Of a stretch of 30,349 nt of DNA, positions 23,617 through 30,349 are shown piece after piece. The notes beneath the pieces were generated by a model that made no database searches, was not told the origin of the DNA, and saw only the letters and a list, made by a program, of their open reading frames with translations. Origin of the DNA: an uncultured Duganella sp. (GTDB taxonomy: Bacteria > Pseudomonadota > Gammaproteobacteria > Burkholderiales > Burkholderiaceae); assembly GCA_946482335.1 (NCBI GenBank), contig CAMLRG010000051.1, positions 1 through 30,349 on the forward strand, in the 5' to 3' direction. Position 1 is the first letter of the stretch. Every line of letters starts with the position of its first letter. The position numbers were made by a program, and so were the translations under genes.

Positions 23617-24207
23617 TTAAGCGCCAATCAGCAATTTCAGGTCGTGCACGATCGGCGCGGTGCCGCCGCCGTGGCGCAGGAACAGGCGGATCTTGCCGTT
23701 CTTGTCGAAGACATAGCTGCCGGCCGTATGGTCGATGGTGTAGCTGCCGGCCGTCTTGCCCGGCACCTTGCGGTAGAACACCTTGAACTCCTTGGCGGTC
23801 GCGTCGACCTGCTCCGATGTGCCATACAGGCCGACGAAGCGCGGGTCGAAGCCCGGCACGTATTGCGCCAGCAGTTCCATGGTGTCGCGCTCCGGGTCGA
23901 GGGTGGCGAACAGCACCTGCACCTTGTCGGCGTCCGGGCCCAGCTCCTTCATCACGGACGACATTTCCGCCATGGTGGTCGGGCACACGTCGGGGCAATG
24001 GGTGAAGCCGAAGAACAGCACCACCACCTTGCCCTTGTAGCTGTCGAGCGTGACCGGTTTGCCGGTATGGTCGTTCAGCGCGAAGCCCTTGCCGTAACCG
24101 AGGCCGGTGAGGTCGGTGTTCTCGAACTTGAGCTGCTTTTCGCCGCAAGCCGACAGGCCTGCCAGCGCGGCCAGCATGCACAGTGCCGCAAAGAGTTTTT
24201 TCATCAT
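23617..24207 (-). CDS. SCO1/SenC copper chaperone for cytochrome c oxidase
   Basis: 196 residues with a lipoprotein signal (LSAC, Cys21). The thioredoxin-like domain keeps the copper ligands CPDVC (Cys71, Cys75) and His160 in TIDHTAG, so it is a complete copper-binding SCO. It delivers or reduces copper for the Cu-A site of subunit II at the outer face of the membrane. It lies one base after the ctaB stop, so it ends the ctaA-ctaB-sco group. Two adjacent ATG codons (24207 and 24204) are possible starts; the second is slightly better placed relative to GAG within the ctaB end. Confidence 0.94.
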   Translation of the reverse strand: MMKKLFAALCMLAALAGLSACGEKQLKFENTDLTGLGYGKGFALNDHTGKPVTLDSYKGKVVVLFFGFTHCPDVCPTTMAEMSSVMKELGPDADKVQVLFATLDPERDTMELLAQYVPGFDPRFVGLYGTSEQVDATAKEFKVFYRKVPGKTAGSYTIDHTAGSYVFDKNGKIRLFLRHGGGTAPIVHDLKLLIGA

Positions 24208-24208
24208 C

Positions 24209-25084
24209 TCAGATCTTGATGTAGTGGTCGACCAGCAGCGCCGCGAACAGCAGCGACAGGTAGATGATGGACCAGGTGAAGGCCTTGCGCGCCACGATGT
24301 CGCTGTAATGCTTGTAGATGCGCCAGCCGTAGTACAGGAATACCGCGTTCAGCACCACCGCGCAGGCCAGGTAGATCAAGCCGCTCATCTTCACGGCGAA
24401 CGGCAGCAGCGTGGTGGCGGCCAGGATGATCGAGTACAGCCAGACGTGGAAGGCGGTGAACCCCATGCCGTGGGTGACCGGCAGCATCGGCAGGCCCGAA
24501 CGCTCGTAGTCGGCGCGGCGGTACATCGCCAGCGCCCAGAAGTGCGGCGGGGTCCAGACGAAGATGATCAGCACCAGCAGCCAGGCTTGCATCGGCACGT
24601 CGTTGGCCACCGCGGCCCAGCCCAGGGCCGGCGGCATGGCGCCGGACAGGCCGCCGATCACGATGTTTTGCGGGGTGGCCGGCTTCAGGATCATGGTGTA
24701 GATCACCGCGTAGCCGACGAAGGTGACGAAGGTCAGCCACATGGTCAGGGGATTGACCAGCTCATGCAGGATCCACATGCCGGCGCCGCCGATCACCAGC
24801 GAGAACACCACGGTCTGCGGCACCGTGATGTCGCCCATCGCCATCGGACGGCGCGCGGTACGCGCCATGCGCGCGTCAATTTCGCGCTCGGCCAGGCAGT
24901 TCACCGCAAACGCGGCGCCGGACAGCAGCCAGATGCCGGCAGTCGCGGCGATCACCACGCGCCAGTCGGGCAGGCCGTCGGTCGCCAGGAACATGCCGAT
25001 GACGGCACAAAACACGGCCAGCTGCGTCACGCGCGGCTTGGTCAGCGCCCAGTACTGGGCGATGCGGGAGGTCGAGGATTTCAT
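24209..25084 (-). CDS. ctaB: Protoheme IX farnesyltransferase (heme O synthase)
   Basis: 291 residues with about nine membrane segments. The UbiA-type prenyltransferase motif is present in its CtaB/CyoE form, [19 protein letters not shown], as is the second conserved region around [19 protein letters not shown]. It transfers a farnesyl group to heme B, giving heme O, the substrate of CtaA. The start overlaps the ctaA stop by 4 bases (25081-25084), matching its step before CtaA in the pathway. No missing residues are seen. Confidence 0.96.
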   Translation of the reverse strand: MKSSTSRIAQYWALTKPRVTQLAVFCAVIGMFLATDGLPDWRVVIAATAGIWLLSGAAFAVNCLAEREIDARMARTARRPMAMGDITVPQTVVFSLVIGGAGMWILHELVNPLTMWLTFVTFVGYAVIYTMILKPATPQNIVIGGLSGAMPPALGWAAVANDVPMQAWLLVLIIFVWTPPHFWALAMYRRADYERSGLPMLPVTHGMGFTAFHVWLYSIILAATTLLPFAVKMSGLIYLACAVVLNAVFLYYGWRIYKHYSDIVARKAFTWSIIYLSLLFAALLVDHYIKI

Positions 25085-26211
25085 TCGTGTTGATAGGCGG
25101 GCGCAGCAAGATACTTAGCCCTGTAGTTTATCATGGTCAGCAGCAGCACCAGGCCGGTCGCACCCGCGTTATGGACCACCGCGATGGTCAGCGGGAAGCT
25201 GAAATAAATGGTCGCCACGCCGCTGAAAGCCTGCAGCGCCAGGACTGCCGCCAGCCAGCGCGCATGCCTGGCCAGCCCCTCCACGCGCCACGCCTGCCAT
25301 GCCGTCAGGCCCAGCGCCAGCACCACCACGGCGGCGAAATTGCGGTGCACCCAATGGATCGCGGTCAGCGCGGAGAACGGCAGGTAGTGGCCGGCGGCCG
25401 TCTTGCCCAGGTCGCGCCACAGGTGGAAGCCGTGCGCGAAATCCATTTCCGGCACCCAGGCGCCGGCGCAGGTCGGGAATTCCATGCAAGCCAGGGTCGC
25501 ATAGTTGGAGCTGACCCAGGCGCCCAGGGCCAGCTGCACCAGCAGCACCGCACCGGAGAGCGCGGCCAGCAGGCGGATCCGGCCCAGGCGCGCAGCCTGC
25601 CGGGGCGCAGCGCGCGGCAGCGGCGCGTGCAGCTGGTCGAGGCGCCCGCCGAACCAGGCCAGCAAGGCCAGCAGGGACATGCCGAGCACCAGGTGACCGG
25701 TGACGAAGATGGGCTGCAGCTTCTGCGTCACGGTCCAGGCGCCGAACGCGCCCTGCAGGCAGACGAAGAAAAACAGGAAGGTGGAAAAGCCCGGTGCCGC
25801 CACGCCCGGCGCCGCACGCCGGCGGCCGGCCCAGCGCCACCATGCCACCCCCATCATGGCCACGATCAGCACGCCGATGCCCATCGCCAGGTAGCGGTGG
25901 ATCATCTCGATCCAGGCCTTGAGCATGGTGACCGGCCCGGTCGGCATCAGCGATTCGGCGGCGCGGATCTGTTCATGCGCGATGAAGGGATTGGCTTCGC
26001 CATAGCAGCCTGGCCAGTCCGGGCAGCCCAGGCCCGAGTCGGTCAGGCGGGTGAAGGCGCCGAACACGATCAGGTCGAAGGTCAGGAAGACGGCGATCCA
26101 CACCAGCTTGCGGTACTTGTTGGTGTCCTTCGAAATCCACACCACGGACAGCGGCAGCGACGCGATCAGCAGCGCCGTGATCGCCATATGGGCAAGGGAA
26201 TTGCGGTCCAT
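25081..26211 (-). CDS. ctaA: Heme A synthase (COX15/CtaA)
   Basis: 376 residues, eight membrane segments. Characteristic blocks are present: [22 protein letters not shown], with the conserved cysteine pair near 62-69; EMIHRYLA with a heme-ligand histidine; [17 protein letters not shown]; and [11 protein letters not shown]. It oxidises the methyl group of heme O to give heme A. AAGGCGG precedes ATG 26211. It is in a coupled order with ctaB, 9 bases after the upstream thioredoxin-like gene. Confidence 0.95.
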   Translation of the reverse strand: MDRNSLAHMAITALLIASLPLSVVWISKDTNKYRKLVWIAVFLTFDLIVFGAFTRLTDSGLGCPDWPGCYGEANPFIAHEQIRAAESLMPTGPVTMLKAWIEMIHRYLAMGIGVLIVAMMGVAWWRWAGRRRAAPGVAAPGFSTFLFFFVCLQGAFGAWTVTQKLQPIFVTGHLVLGMSLLALLAWFGGRLDQLHAPLPRAAPRQAARLGRIRLLAALSGAVLLVQLALGAWVSSNYATLACMEFPTCAGAWVPEMDFAHGFHLWRDLGKTAAGHYLPFSALTAIHWVHRNFAAVVVLALGLTAWQAWRVEGLARHARWLAAVLALQAFSGVATIYFSFPLTIAVVHNAGATGLVLLLTMINYRAKYLAAPAYQHE

Positions 26212-26220
26212 GGCGCCGCC

Positions 26221-26823
26221 TTAGCCGATGGCCGAAGCCTTGAGCAGCTTGCCGATATCCTTCTTCACCTTGGACGGGTCGGCGTCTTTCGGGAAGCGCA
26301 TCATCAGGTTCCCCAGCGGGTCGATCAGGTAGATATGCTCGTCCACCTTGCCGCCCTGCTCCAGCGGCAGCCACTTGTGCACCGCCTCTGCCGGCGCGCG
26401 CAGGAAGCGGGTGCCGTCGTTTACGCGCAGCATGAAGGTTTCCAGCGGTTCGTTATCGGTGATCAGCCACACGCGCTCGATGCGGTCGGCTTCCTTGCCT
26501 TGCATGGTGCGCAGCTGGCGCATCATGAACAGCATGTCCTGGCATTTCTGGTCGCAGGCCGAACCGCCCACTTTCAGCATGACCCATTTGCCCTTGAACT
26601 CCGCCAGGGTCTGCGGCTTGCCGTCGACCGTGGTGCTGGCCATCGCCGGGATCGGATACTGGCGCGGGTCGATCAGGTCGCCGTAGTTGGTGCGGCCTTC
26701 CGGCTTGATGAAGTAATAGGTGATGTAGGAGGCGATGATGGGCGCCGCGCACACCAGCAGCACCGCGAACATGCTCCAGCGGCCGCGGCGGCGCTGGTTC
26801 TCGACTTGATTAGCGTTTTCCAC
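26221..26823 (-). CDS. Membrane-anchored thioredoxin-fold protein of the oxidase cluster
   Basis: 200 residues: an N-terminal cytoplasmic tail, one membrane segment (about 19-38), then a periplasmic domain. The domain has LAEFKGKWVMLKVGGSACDQKCQDMLFMMRQL, where Cys90 and Cys94 make a CxxxC as in SCO proteins, and a C-terminal DEHIYLIDPLGNLMMRFPKD. It lacks a clear third ligand histidine, unlike SCO. A role in copper handling or in keeping oxidase cysteines reduced is likely from context (between SURF1 and ctaA) but unproven. The start is GTG 26823 inside the SURF1 end, giving a 14-base overlap. The identification is by resemblance, not by a named family. Confidence 0.8.
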   Translation of the reverse strand: MENANQVENQRRRGRWSMFAVLLVCAAPIIASYITYYFIKPEGRTNYGDLIDPRQYPIPAMASTTVDGKPQTLAEFKGKWVMLKVGGSACDQKCQDMLFMMRQLRTMQGKEADRIERVWLITDNEPLETFMLRVNDGTRFLRAPAEAVHKWLPLEQGGKVDEHIYLIDPLGNLMMRFPKDADPSKVKKDIGKLLKASAIG

Positions 26824-27538
26824 TTTTTCTCAACCCAGTGAATACAAAGAATAGGACTGCCATAGCCGCCAGCGCATACCACTGGAAGGCGTAACCTTTA
26901 TGCTTGTCGGCGCCCAGCGCGGGCGCCGGCCAGTCGCGCACCAGCGCTTCCGCCGCACCCTGCCCAGCGCCGTCCGGCGTGGTCTGCTCCACCACGATGG
27001 GCTGGAAGCGCCAGCCCGTCGCCGCGGCCAGCGCCGCCGCATCCGCGTTCTGCACGATCGCGCCGGGCGCCAGCCTGGGCGCCTCGCCCAGCTGCATGAC
27101 ATGGCCAGGCGCCAGGCGCGCGATGCCTTCGACCACGACCGGACCGGCCGGCGTGGCGTACTGCGCCAGCTTGCTGCGGTCCGCCATGTCGCGCGGCAGC
27201 CATCCGCGCGCCACCAGCACGTGCATGTCGCTGCCGGCCAGGCGCAAAGGCATCAGCAGGTAAAAGCCGGGGCGTCCCGCGTGCGGGCGGTTATCCAGGT
27301 AGACCGGCCAGCCGGCCACCCACTCGCCCTGCAGGCGCACACGGCGCCATTCCACCTCGGCCGCAGCAACCGGCGCGGCGCCCAGCGCCAGCGGCGCGGC
27401 GGCGTTGCCTGCGGCCAGCCGCGCCTCGCGCGCCAGCTTTTGCGCGGCGCGGCCATCCTGCCAGCGCCCGGCGCCAACGCCGATGGCGACCAGCACCAGG
27501 GTGGCCAGGAATGGGATCAGGCGGAAGCGGAATGACAT
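26810..27538 (-). CDS. SURF1 family cytochrome oxidase assembly factor
   Basis: 242 residues, with two membrane segments flanking a periplasmic domain: near 6-23 (IPFLATLVLVAIGVGAG) and near 218-236. Signature features are GRWQDGRAAQK after the first segment, YLDNRPHAGRPGFYLLMPLRL, VLVARGWLPRD, and HKGYAFQWYALA before the last segment. SURF1 helps insert heme A into subunit I. It diverges from the DUF2909 gene by 40 bases and overlaps the next gene by 14 bases. Confidence 0.93.
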   Translation of the reverse strand: MSFRFRLIPFLATLVLVAIGVGAGRWQDGRAAQKLAREARLAAGNAAAPLALGAAPVAAAEVEWRRVRLQGEWVAGWPVYLDNRPHAGRPGFYLLMPLRLAGSDMHVLVARGWLPRDMADRSKLAQYATPAGPVVVEGIARLAPGHVMQLGEAPRLAPGAIVQNADAAALAAATGWRFQPIVVEQTTPDGAGQGAAEALVRDWPAPALGADKHKGYAFQWYALAAMAVLFFVFTGLRKSGKR

Positions 27539-27578
27539 ACAATGAAACCTTATCTTCCTTAGTCAGTGCTTAATTACC

Positions 27579-27779
27579 ATGAAATACTTTGTCGCCGTAG
27601 CCTTCGTGCTGATCATCGGCAGTTTGGCGTCGGCCTTCATCAGCATGATGCGCAGCAAATCGGCCAACCCGAAAATGGTGCGCGCCTTTGCGCTGCGCGT
27701 CGGCTTCTCGATCTTCCTGTTCATCACCATCCTGGTGCTGGCCAAGATGGGCTACATCAAGCCAACCGGCATCCGATAG
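27579..27779 (+). CDS. DUF2909 small twin-transmembrane protein
   Basis: 66 residues: MKYFVAVAFVLIIGSLASAFISMM and FALRVGFSIFLFITILVLAKMGY form two membrane segments joined by a basic loop (RSKSANPKMVR). It matches the DUF2909 pattern, found with cytochrome oxidase genes in betaproteobacteria. It is the only gene in the cluster on the plus strand, divergent from SURF1 and convergent with ctaE. Its function is unknown; a small oxidase-associated or assembly role is a guess. There is no strong ribosome site. Confidence 0.82.
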   Translation: MKYFVAVAFVLIIGSLASAFISMMRSKSANPKMVRAFALRVGFSIFLFITILVLAKMGYIKPTGIR

Positions 27780-27794
27780 TTTCGCGCCAAATGC

Positions 27795-27854
27795 AAAAAA
27801 GCCGCATCAGCCAGAACGCGCCCTAGGTCGCGCTCTGTGCAGATGCGGCTATTT
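27795..27854. terminator. Bidirectional terminator between DUF2909 and ctaE
   Basis: Outer stem AGCCGCATC (27800-27808) and GATGCGGCT (27842-27850). The 33-base interval contains a second, smaller pairing region (AGAACGCG with CGCGCTCT). A tract of A (27795-27800) gives TTTTTT on the minus strand for ctaE, and ATTTTATT follows on the plus strand for DUF2909. Confidence 0.85.
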
Positions 27855-27880
27855 TATTGCGGGGTGATTATACCCGCGTC

Positions 27881-28744
27881 TTACATCCAGTACACGACGA
27901 CGTACAGGCCCAGCCAGACCACGTCGACGAAGTGCCAGTACCAGGCCGCGCCTTCGAAGGCGAAATGGTGCTCGGCGCTCATGTCGCCGCGGATCAGGCG
28001 GTACAGCACGACCGCCAGCATGATCGCGCCCATGGTCACGTGGAAGCCGTGGAAGCCGGTCAGCATGAAGAAGGTCGAACCGTAGATGCCCGAGGTGAGT
28101 TTCAGGTTCAGATCGCTGTACGCATGGATGTATTCGTAAGCCTGGAAGCCCATGAACACGGCACCCAGCAGCACGGTGGCGGCCAGCCAGAAGATGGCTT
28201 TGGAGCGGTTGGCCGCTTGCAGCGCGTGGTGGGAAATGGTCAGGGTCATGCCCGACGCCAGCAGCAGCGCGGTATTGATGGTCGGGATCGGGAACGGGCC
28301 CATCGGGGTGTAGCTGTCCACGGTGCCGGCAGGGCCGACGCTGGACGTCCAGGCGCCGGTGAAGTCAGGCCAGATCAGCTTGTGGTCCAGGTCGGCCAGC
28401 CAGGGGAAGGTGATCGAACGGGCATAGTACAGCGCGCCGAAGAAGGCGCCGAAGAACATCACTTCGGAGAAAATGAACCAGCCCATCGACCAGCGGTACG
28501 ATACGTCGATCCGCTTGGAGTACAAGCCTTTTTCCGATTCGGAAATGGCGTCGCCGAACCAGCAGTACAGCACGGCCAGGGTCATGGCGATACCGGCCAG
28601 GCAGACCACCATGCCCCAGGAGGCATCGTTGACCCAGGCGGAGGCGCCGGTCATGGTCACCAGCAGGGAAATACCTGCCAGCATGGGCCACTTGGATGGA
28701 CCAGGCACGAAGTAGTACGGTGCCGCGGCGTTGTTAGAGCTCAT
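27881..28744 (-). CDS. ctaE: Cytochrome c oxidase subunit III
   Basis: 287 residues with seven membrane segments, the normal length. Conserved features include AAAPYYFVPGPSKWPML at the N-terminus, RWSMGWFIFSEVMFFGAFFGALYYAR with the conserved glutamate, GFQAYEYIHAYSDL, and HGFHVTMGAIMLAV near the end. It stabilises the catalytic core of the aa3-type oxidase. ATG 28744 is chosen because AGGGAGAAGAAG lies immediately upstream and the protein begins MSSNNAAAPYYF; a longer frame to 28789 has no ribosome site and invades the DUF2970 gene. A terminator follows. Confidence 0.96.
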   Translation of the reverse strand: MSSNNAAAPYYFVPGPSKWPMLAGISLLVTMTGASAWVNDASWGMVVCLAGIAMTLAVLYCWFGDAISESEKGLYSKRIDVSYRWSMGWFIFSEVMFFGAFFGALYYARSITFPWLADLDHKLIWPDFTGAWTSSVGPAGTVDSYTPMGPFPIPTINTALLLASGMTLTISHHALQAANRSKAIFWLAATVLLGAVFMGFQAYEYIHAYSDLNLKLTSGIYGSTFFMLTGFHGFHVTMGAIMLAVVLYRLIRGDMSAEHHFAFEGAAWYWHFVDVVWLGLYVVVYWM

Positions 28745-28772
28745 CTTCTTCTCCCTAAAATCCTGCAAAATT

Positions 28773-28958
28773 TTACTGTAGAACCACAAATTTGACGATC
28801 GATACCAGCAAGCCGATCAACATGGCCGCGCCCAGCACAGCGGCGATGATGACGTGGGCGATGCTCAGTTTCTGCTCGTCCTGGTCAAAATCGCCCTTGC
28901 GGCGCAGGCCGATGAACGACCACAGCACTGCTTTCATCGAATACAGGAAGGACTTCAC
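28773..28958 (-). CDS. DUF2970 small membrane protein
   Basis: 61 residues: a basic N-terminus with VLWSFIGLRRKGDFDQDEQKL, then a single membrane helix (about 34-58). This matches DUF2970, a short family found between ctaG and ctaE in Burkholderiales. The start overlaps the ctaG stop by 4 bases, so it is translated with the assembly factor. Function unknown. Confidence 0.9.
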   Translation of the reverse strand: MKSFLYSMKAVLWSFIGLRRKGDFDQDEQKLSIAHVIIAAVLGAAMLIGLLVSIVKFVVLQ

Positions 28959-29488
28959 GACTTGCCCGCCATTCCGGTTTCGAAGAAGGTGTAGGACATC
29001 GTCATCACCTTAATATCCTTTGGCACGGCCGGATCGATGTAGAACATCACCGGCATTTGCCGCGCCTCGTTCGCCTTCAGGGTCTGCTCCTTGAAGCAGA
29101 AGCATTCCACTTTCCTGAAGTGCGGCGTGACGCTTTGCGGCGTATAGCTTGGGATCGCCTGGGCTTTCACCTCGCGCGGCAAGCTGTTCACCACTTCGTA
29201 CACCACGGTGACCATTTCCCCCGGGTGCACGGTAATGCTGTTCTGCGTGGGGCGGAAACGCAGCGTGCCCTGCACGTTGCTGTCCAGCTCCACGGTAATG
29301 CTGCGGCTCTTGTCGACCTGGGTATTGGCCGGGTCGGCTGCGCCGTCGCGCTGCGTCAGCACATTAATGCCGAGCACCTCGCACAGATGCTTGTACACCG
29401 GAATCAGCGCATAACCGAATCCGAACATCATCACCGCGATGACCAGCAGCTTGCCGAGCATCTTGCGGTTGGATTCCCGGGTGCTCAT
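28955..29488 (-). CDS. ctaG: Cytochrome c oxidase assembly protein CtaG/COX11
   Basis: 177 residues. An N-terminal membrane anchor (about 12-30) is followed by the periplasmic immunoglobulin-like domain with the copper-binding ECFCF motif (Cys129, Cys131) and the conserved Cys36 near the anchor (HLCEVLG). It inserts copper into the Cu-B centre of subunit I. PEMLYLID-like FYIDP and the final MSYTFFE are typical. It begins three bases after the stop of a 36-residue gene and is coupled to the DUF2970 gene by ATGA. Confidence 0.96.
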   Translation of the reverse strand: MSTRESNRKMLGKLLVIAVMMFGFGYALIPVYKHLCEVLGINVLTQRDGAADPANTQVDKSRSITVELDSNVQGTLRFRPTQNSITVHPGEMVTVVYEVVNSLPREVKAQAIPSYTPQSVTPHFRKVECFCFKEQTLKANEARQMPVMFYIDPAVPKDIKVMTMSYTFFETGMAGKS

Positions 29489-29599
29489 TCAGGCACCCAG
29501 GATCCAGCGTTTCGCGATCACGGCCGCGAAGAACACCAGTGCCACGGAACCCAGGATCAGGGCCAGGCGCATGTTGTTCGGCTTCTTCGGATCAGACAT
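29489..29599 (-). CDS. Cytochrome oxidase small assembly protein, 36 residues
   Basis: A micro-gene: a polar MSDPKKPNN start, one hydrophobic helix (RLALILGSVALVFFAAVIA) and a short basic end (KRWILGA). It ends directly against the ctaG start, leaving no spacer base, so it is certainly co-translated. Proteins of this size and shape, annotated as cytochrome oxidase small assembly proteins, occur at this place between ctaD and ctaG in many betaproteobacteria. AGGAAGC upstream of the ATG gives a ribosome site. The mechanism is unknown. Confidence 0.85.
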   Translation of the reverse strand: MSDPKKPNNMRLALILGSVALVFFAAVIAKRWILGA

Positions 29600-29617
29600 T
29601 TGCTGCTTCCTTCACTT

Positions 29618-29641
29618 GGGGCGGCGCTGGCGCGCCGCCCC
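29618..29641 (-). other. Strong hairpin between ctaD and the small assembly gene
   Basis: GGGGCGGCGC, loop TGGC, GCGCCGCCCC: ten exact base pairs, nearly all G-C, in the 49-base gap. There is no T run on the minus strand after it, so it would not act as a full intrinsic terminator. It may instead protect the ctaD mRNA end or reduce downstream expression. Confidence 0.7.
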
Positions 29642-29648
29642 GGGGGTA

Positions 29649-30349
29649 TTACTTGACAGTCGGTGGCACTTCGAAGGTGTGGAACGGCGCCGGCGACGGC
29701 ACGGTCCATTCCAGGCCTTCCGCACCTTCCCAAGGCTTGGCTTCCGCCTTCTTGCCGCCGCGGATGGTCGGCAGCACCACGGCGAACAGGAAGAATGCCT
29801 GCGACAGACCGAAACCGAAGGCGCCGATGGAGGCGATCGTGTTGAAGTCGGTGAACTGCGCCTGGTAGTCGGCGTAGCGGCGCGGCATACCTGCCAGTCC
29901 CAGGAAGTGCATCGGGAAGAAGGTGATGTTGAAGGTGATCATCGACAGCCAGAAGTGGGCCTTGCCCATGGTTTCGTTGACCATGTGGCCGGTCCACTTC
30001 GGCGCCCAGTAGTAGAAGCCTGCGAACAGGGCGAACAGGGAACCTGCCACCAGCACGTAGTGGAAGTGCGCCACCACGTAGTAGGTGTCCTGCAGCTGGA
30101 TGTCGACCGGGGTCACTGCCAGCATCAGGCCGGTGAAGCCGCCCATGGTGAACACGAAGATGAAGCCGACCGAGAACAGCATCGGGGTTTCGAAGGTCAT
30201 CGAGCCCTTCCACATGGTCGCGATCCAGTTGAAGACCTTCACGCCGGTCGGCACGGAGATCAACATGGTGGCGTACATGAAGAACAGCTGCGAGGTCACC
30301 GGCATGCCGGTGGTGAACATGTGGTGCGCCCAGACGATGAACGACAGGA
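29649..30349 (-). CDS. ctaD: Cytochrome c oxidase subunit I, C-terminal part (truncated by window end)
   Basis: Only the last 233 codons are in the window; the gene continues past the right edge. Seen here are [60 protein letters not shown], where the HFHY histidines are the heme a and a3 ligands, and [20 protein letters not shown]. Subunit I holds the heme a and heme a3/Cu-B site where oxygen is reduced. It lies at the head of the visible minus-strand oxidase cluster, so ctaC probably lies beyond the edge. Confidence 0.96.
   Translation of the reverse strand, partial: LSFIVWAHHMFTTGMPVTSQLFFMYATMLISVPTGVKVFNWIATMWKGSMTFETPMLFSVGFIFVFTMGGFTGLMLAVTPVDIQLQDTYYVVAHFHYVLVAGSLFALFAGFYYWAPKWTGHMVNETMGKAHFWLSMITFNITFFPMHFLGLAGMPRRYADYQAQFTDFNTIASIGAFGFGLSQAFFLFAVVLPTIRGGKKAEAKPWEGAEGLEWTVPSPAPFHTFEVPPTVK

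Noticed and set aside
24107..25093. Plus-strand frame of 328 codons opposite ctaB and SCO
   Set aside because: Antisense to ctaB with its prenyltransferase motif; no ribosome site or domain.
25087..26841. Open frame of 584 codons on the plus strand opposite ctaA and the thioredoxin-like gene
   Set aside because: Composition (Gln, His, Arg, Ala) is that of a reverse shadow; the minus strand holds two well-supported assembly genes.
28745..28789. Fifteen-residue N-terminal extension of ctaE
   Set aside because: The extension overlaps the DUF2970 gene end and has no ribosome site, while ATG 28744 has a good one.
1..30349. Search for CRISPR arrays, tRNA genes, insertion sequences and prophage genes
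   Set aside because: No regularly spaced repeats, cloverleaf-like segments with the conserved T-arm, transposase frames or integrase motifs were seen.

Overview
The window comes from a high-GC betaproteobacterium, most likely of the family Oxalobacteraceae (Massilia, Duganella or Janthinobacterium type). This is inferred from four things: the gene content, a Burkholderiales-style cytochrome c oxidase cluster, an HrcA/CIRCE-controlled rpoH, and PEP-CTERM proteins behind sigma-54 promoters. Genes are densely packed, there is no gene-free stretch over about 240 bases, and I see no rRNA, tRNA, CRISPR array, insertion sequence or phage gene. Most of it reads as ordinary chromosome with several accessory modules.

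Layout: (1) 1-1185: rpoH (sigma-32) behind a promoter overlapped by a CIRCE operator. (2) 1200-2680: two tandem paralogous PEP-CTERM exported proteins. Each has its own -24/-12 promoter, a shared upstream box at fixed spacing, and its own terminator. (3) 2695-5000: a palindrome, a small lipoprotein and a periplasmic gamma-glutamyltransferase. (4) 5022-7097: a monooxygenase-fold protein translationally coupled to a short, degenerate cytochrome P450, with a divergent ArsR-like regulator. (5) 7148-10931: a coupled three-gene unit of a second signal peptidase I, an ABC ATPase, and a permease fused to a CPBP intramembrane protease. (6) 10930-12757: an AIM24-like protein and a TerC/DUF475 membrane protein on the minus strand. 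(7) 12859-21107: a NhaR-like regulator, then a CecR-like TetR repressor divergent from a YbhG-YbhF-YbhS-YbhR type efflux pump. The pump operon ends in a NodT-type outer-membrane factor that carries a one-base frameshift. (8) 21196-23579: a CNNM/CorC family protein and a PerM-type (AI-2E) transporter, convergent. (9) 23617-30349: the aa3 cytochrome c oxidase structural and assembly cluster, nearly all on the minus strand (ctaD, a 36-residue protein, ctaG, DUF2970, ctaE, SURF1, a thioredoxin-like protein, ctaA, ctaB, SCO), with one small DUF2909 gene in the opposite direction. ctaD runs off the right edge.

How the parts work together: the oxidase cluster supplies subunits, heme A synthesis (CtaB then CtaA) and copper delivery (CtaG, SCO) for one complex. 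The Ybh-type operon encodes a complete inner-membrane ABC pump with adaptor and outer-membrane exit, under a local repressor with a perfect 10-bp-arm operator. The most unusual items are the signal peptidase/ABC/permease-CPBP unit, the P450 that keeps its heme-cysteine loop but has lost the ExxR motif and the meander, the paired sigma-54 PEP-CTERM genes with a conserved upstream box, and the nodT frameshift. All functional statements rest on reading motifs by eye; no database search was run.
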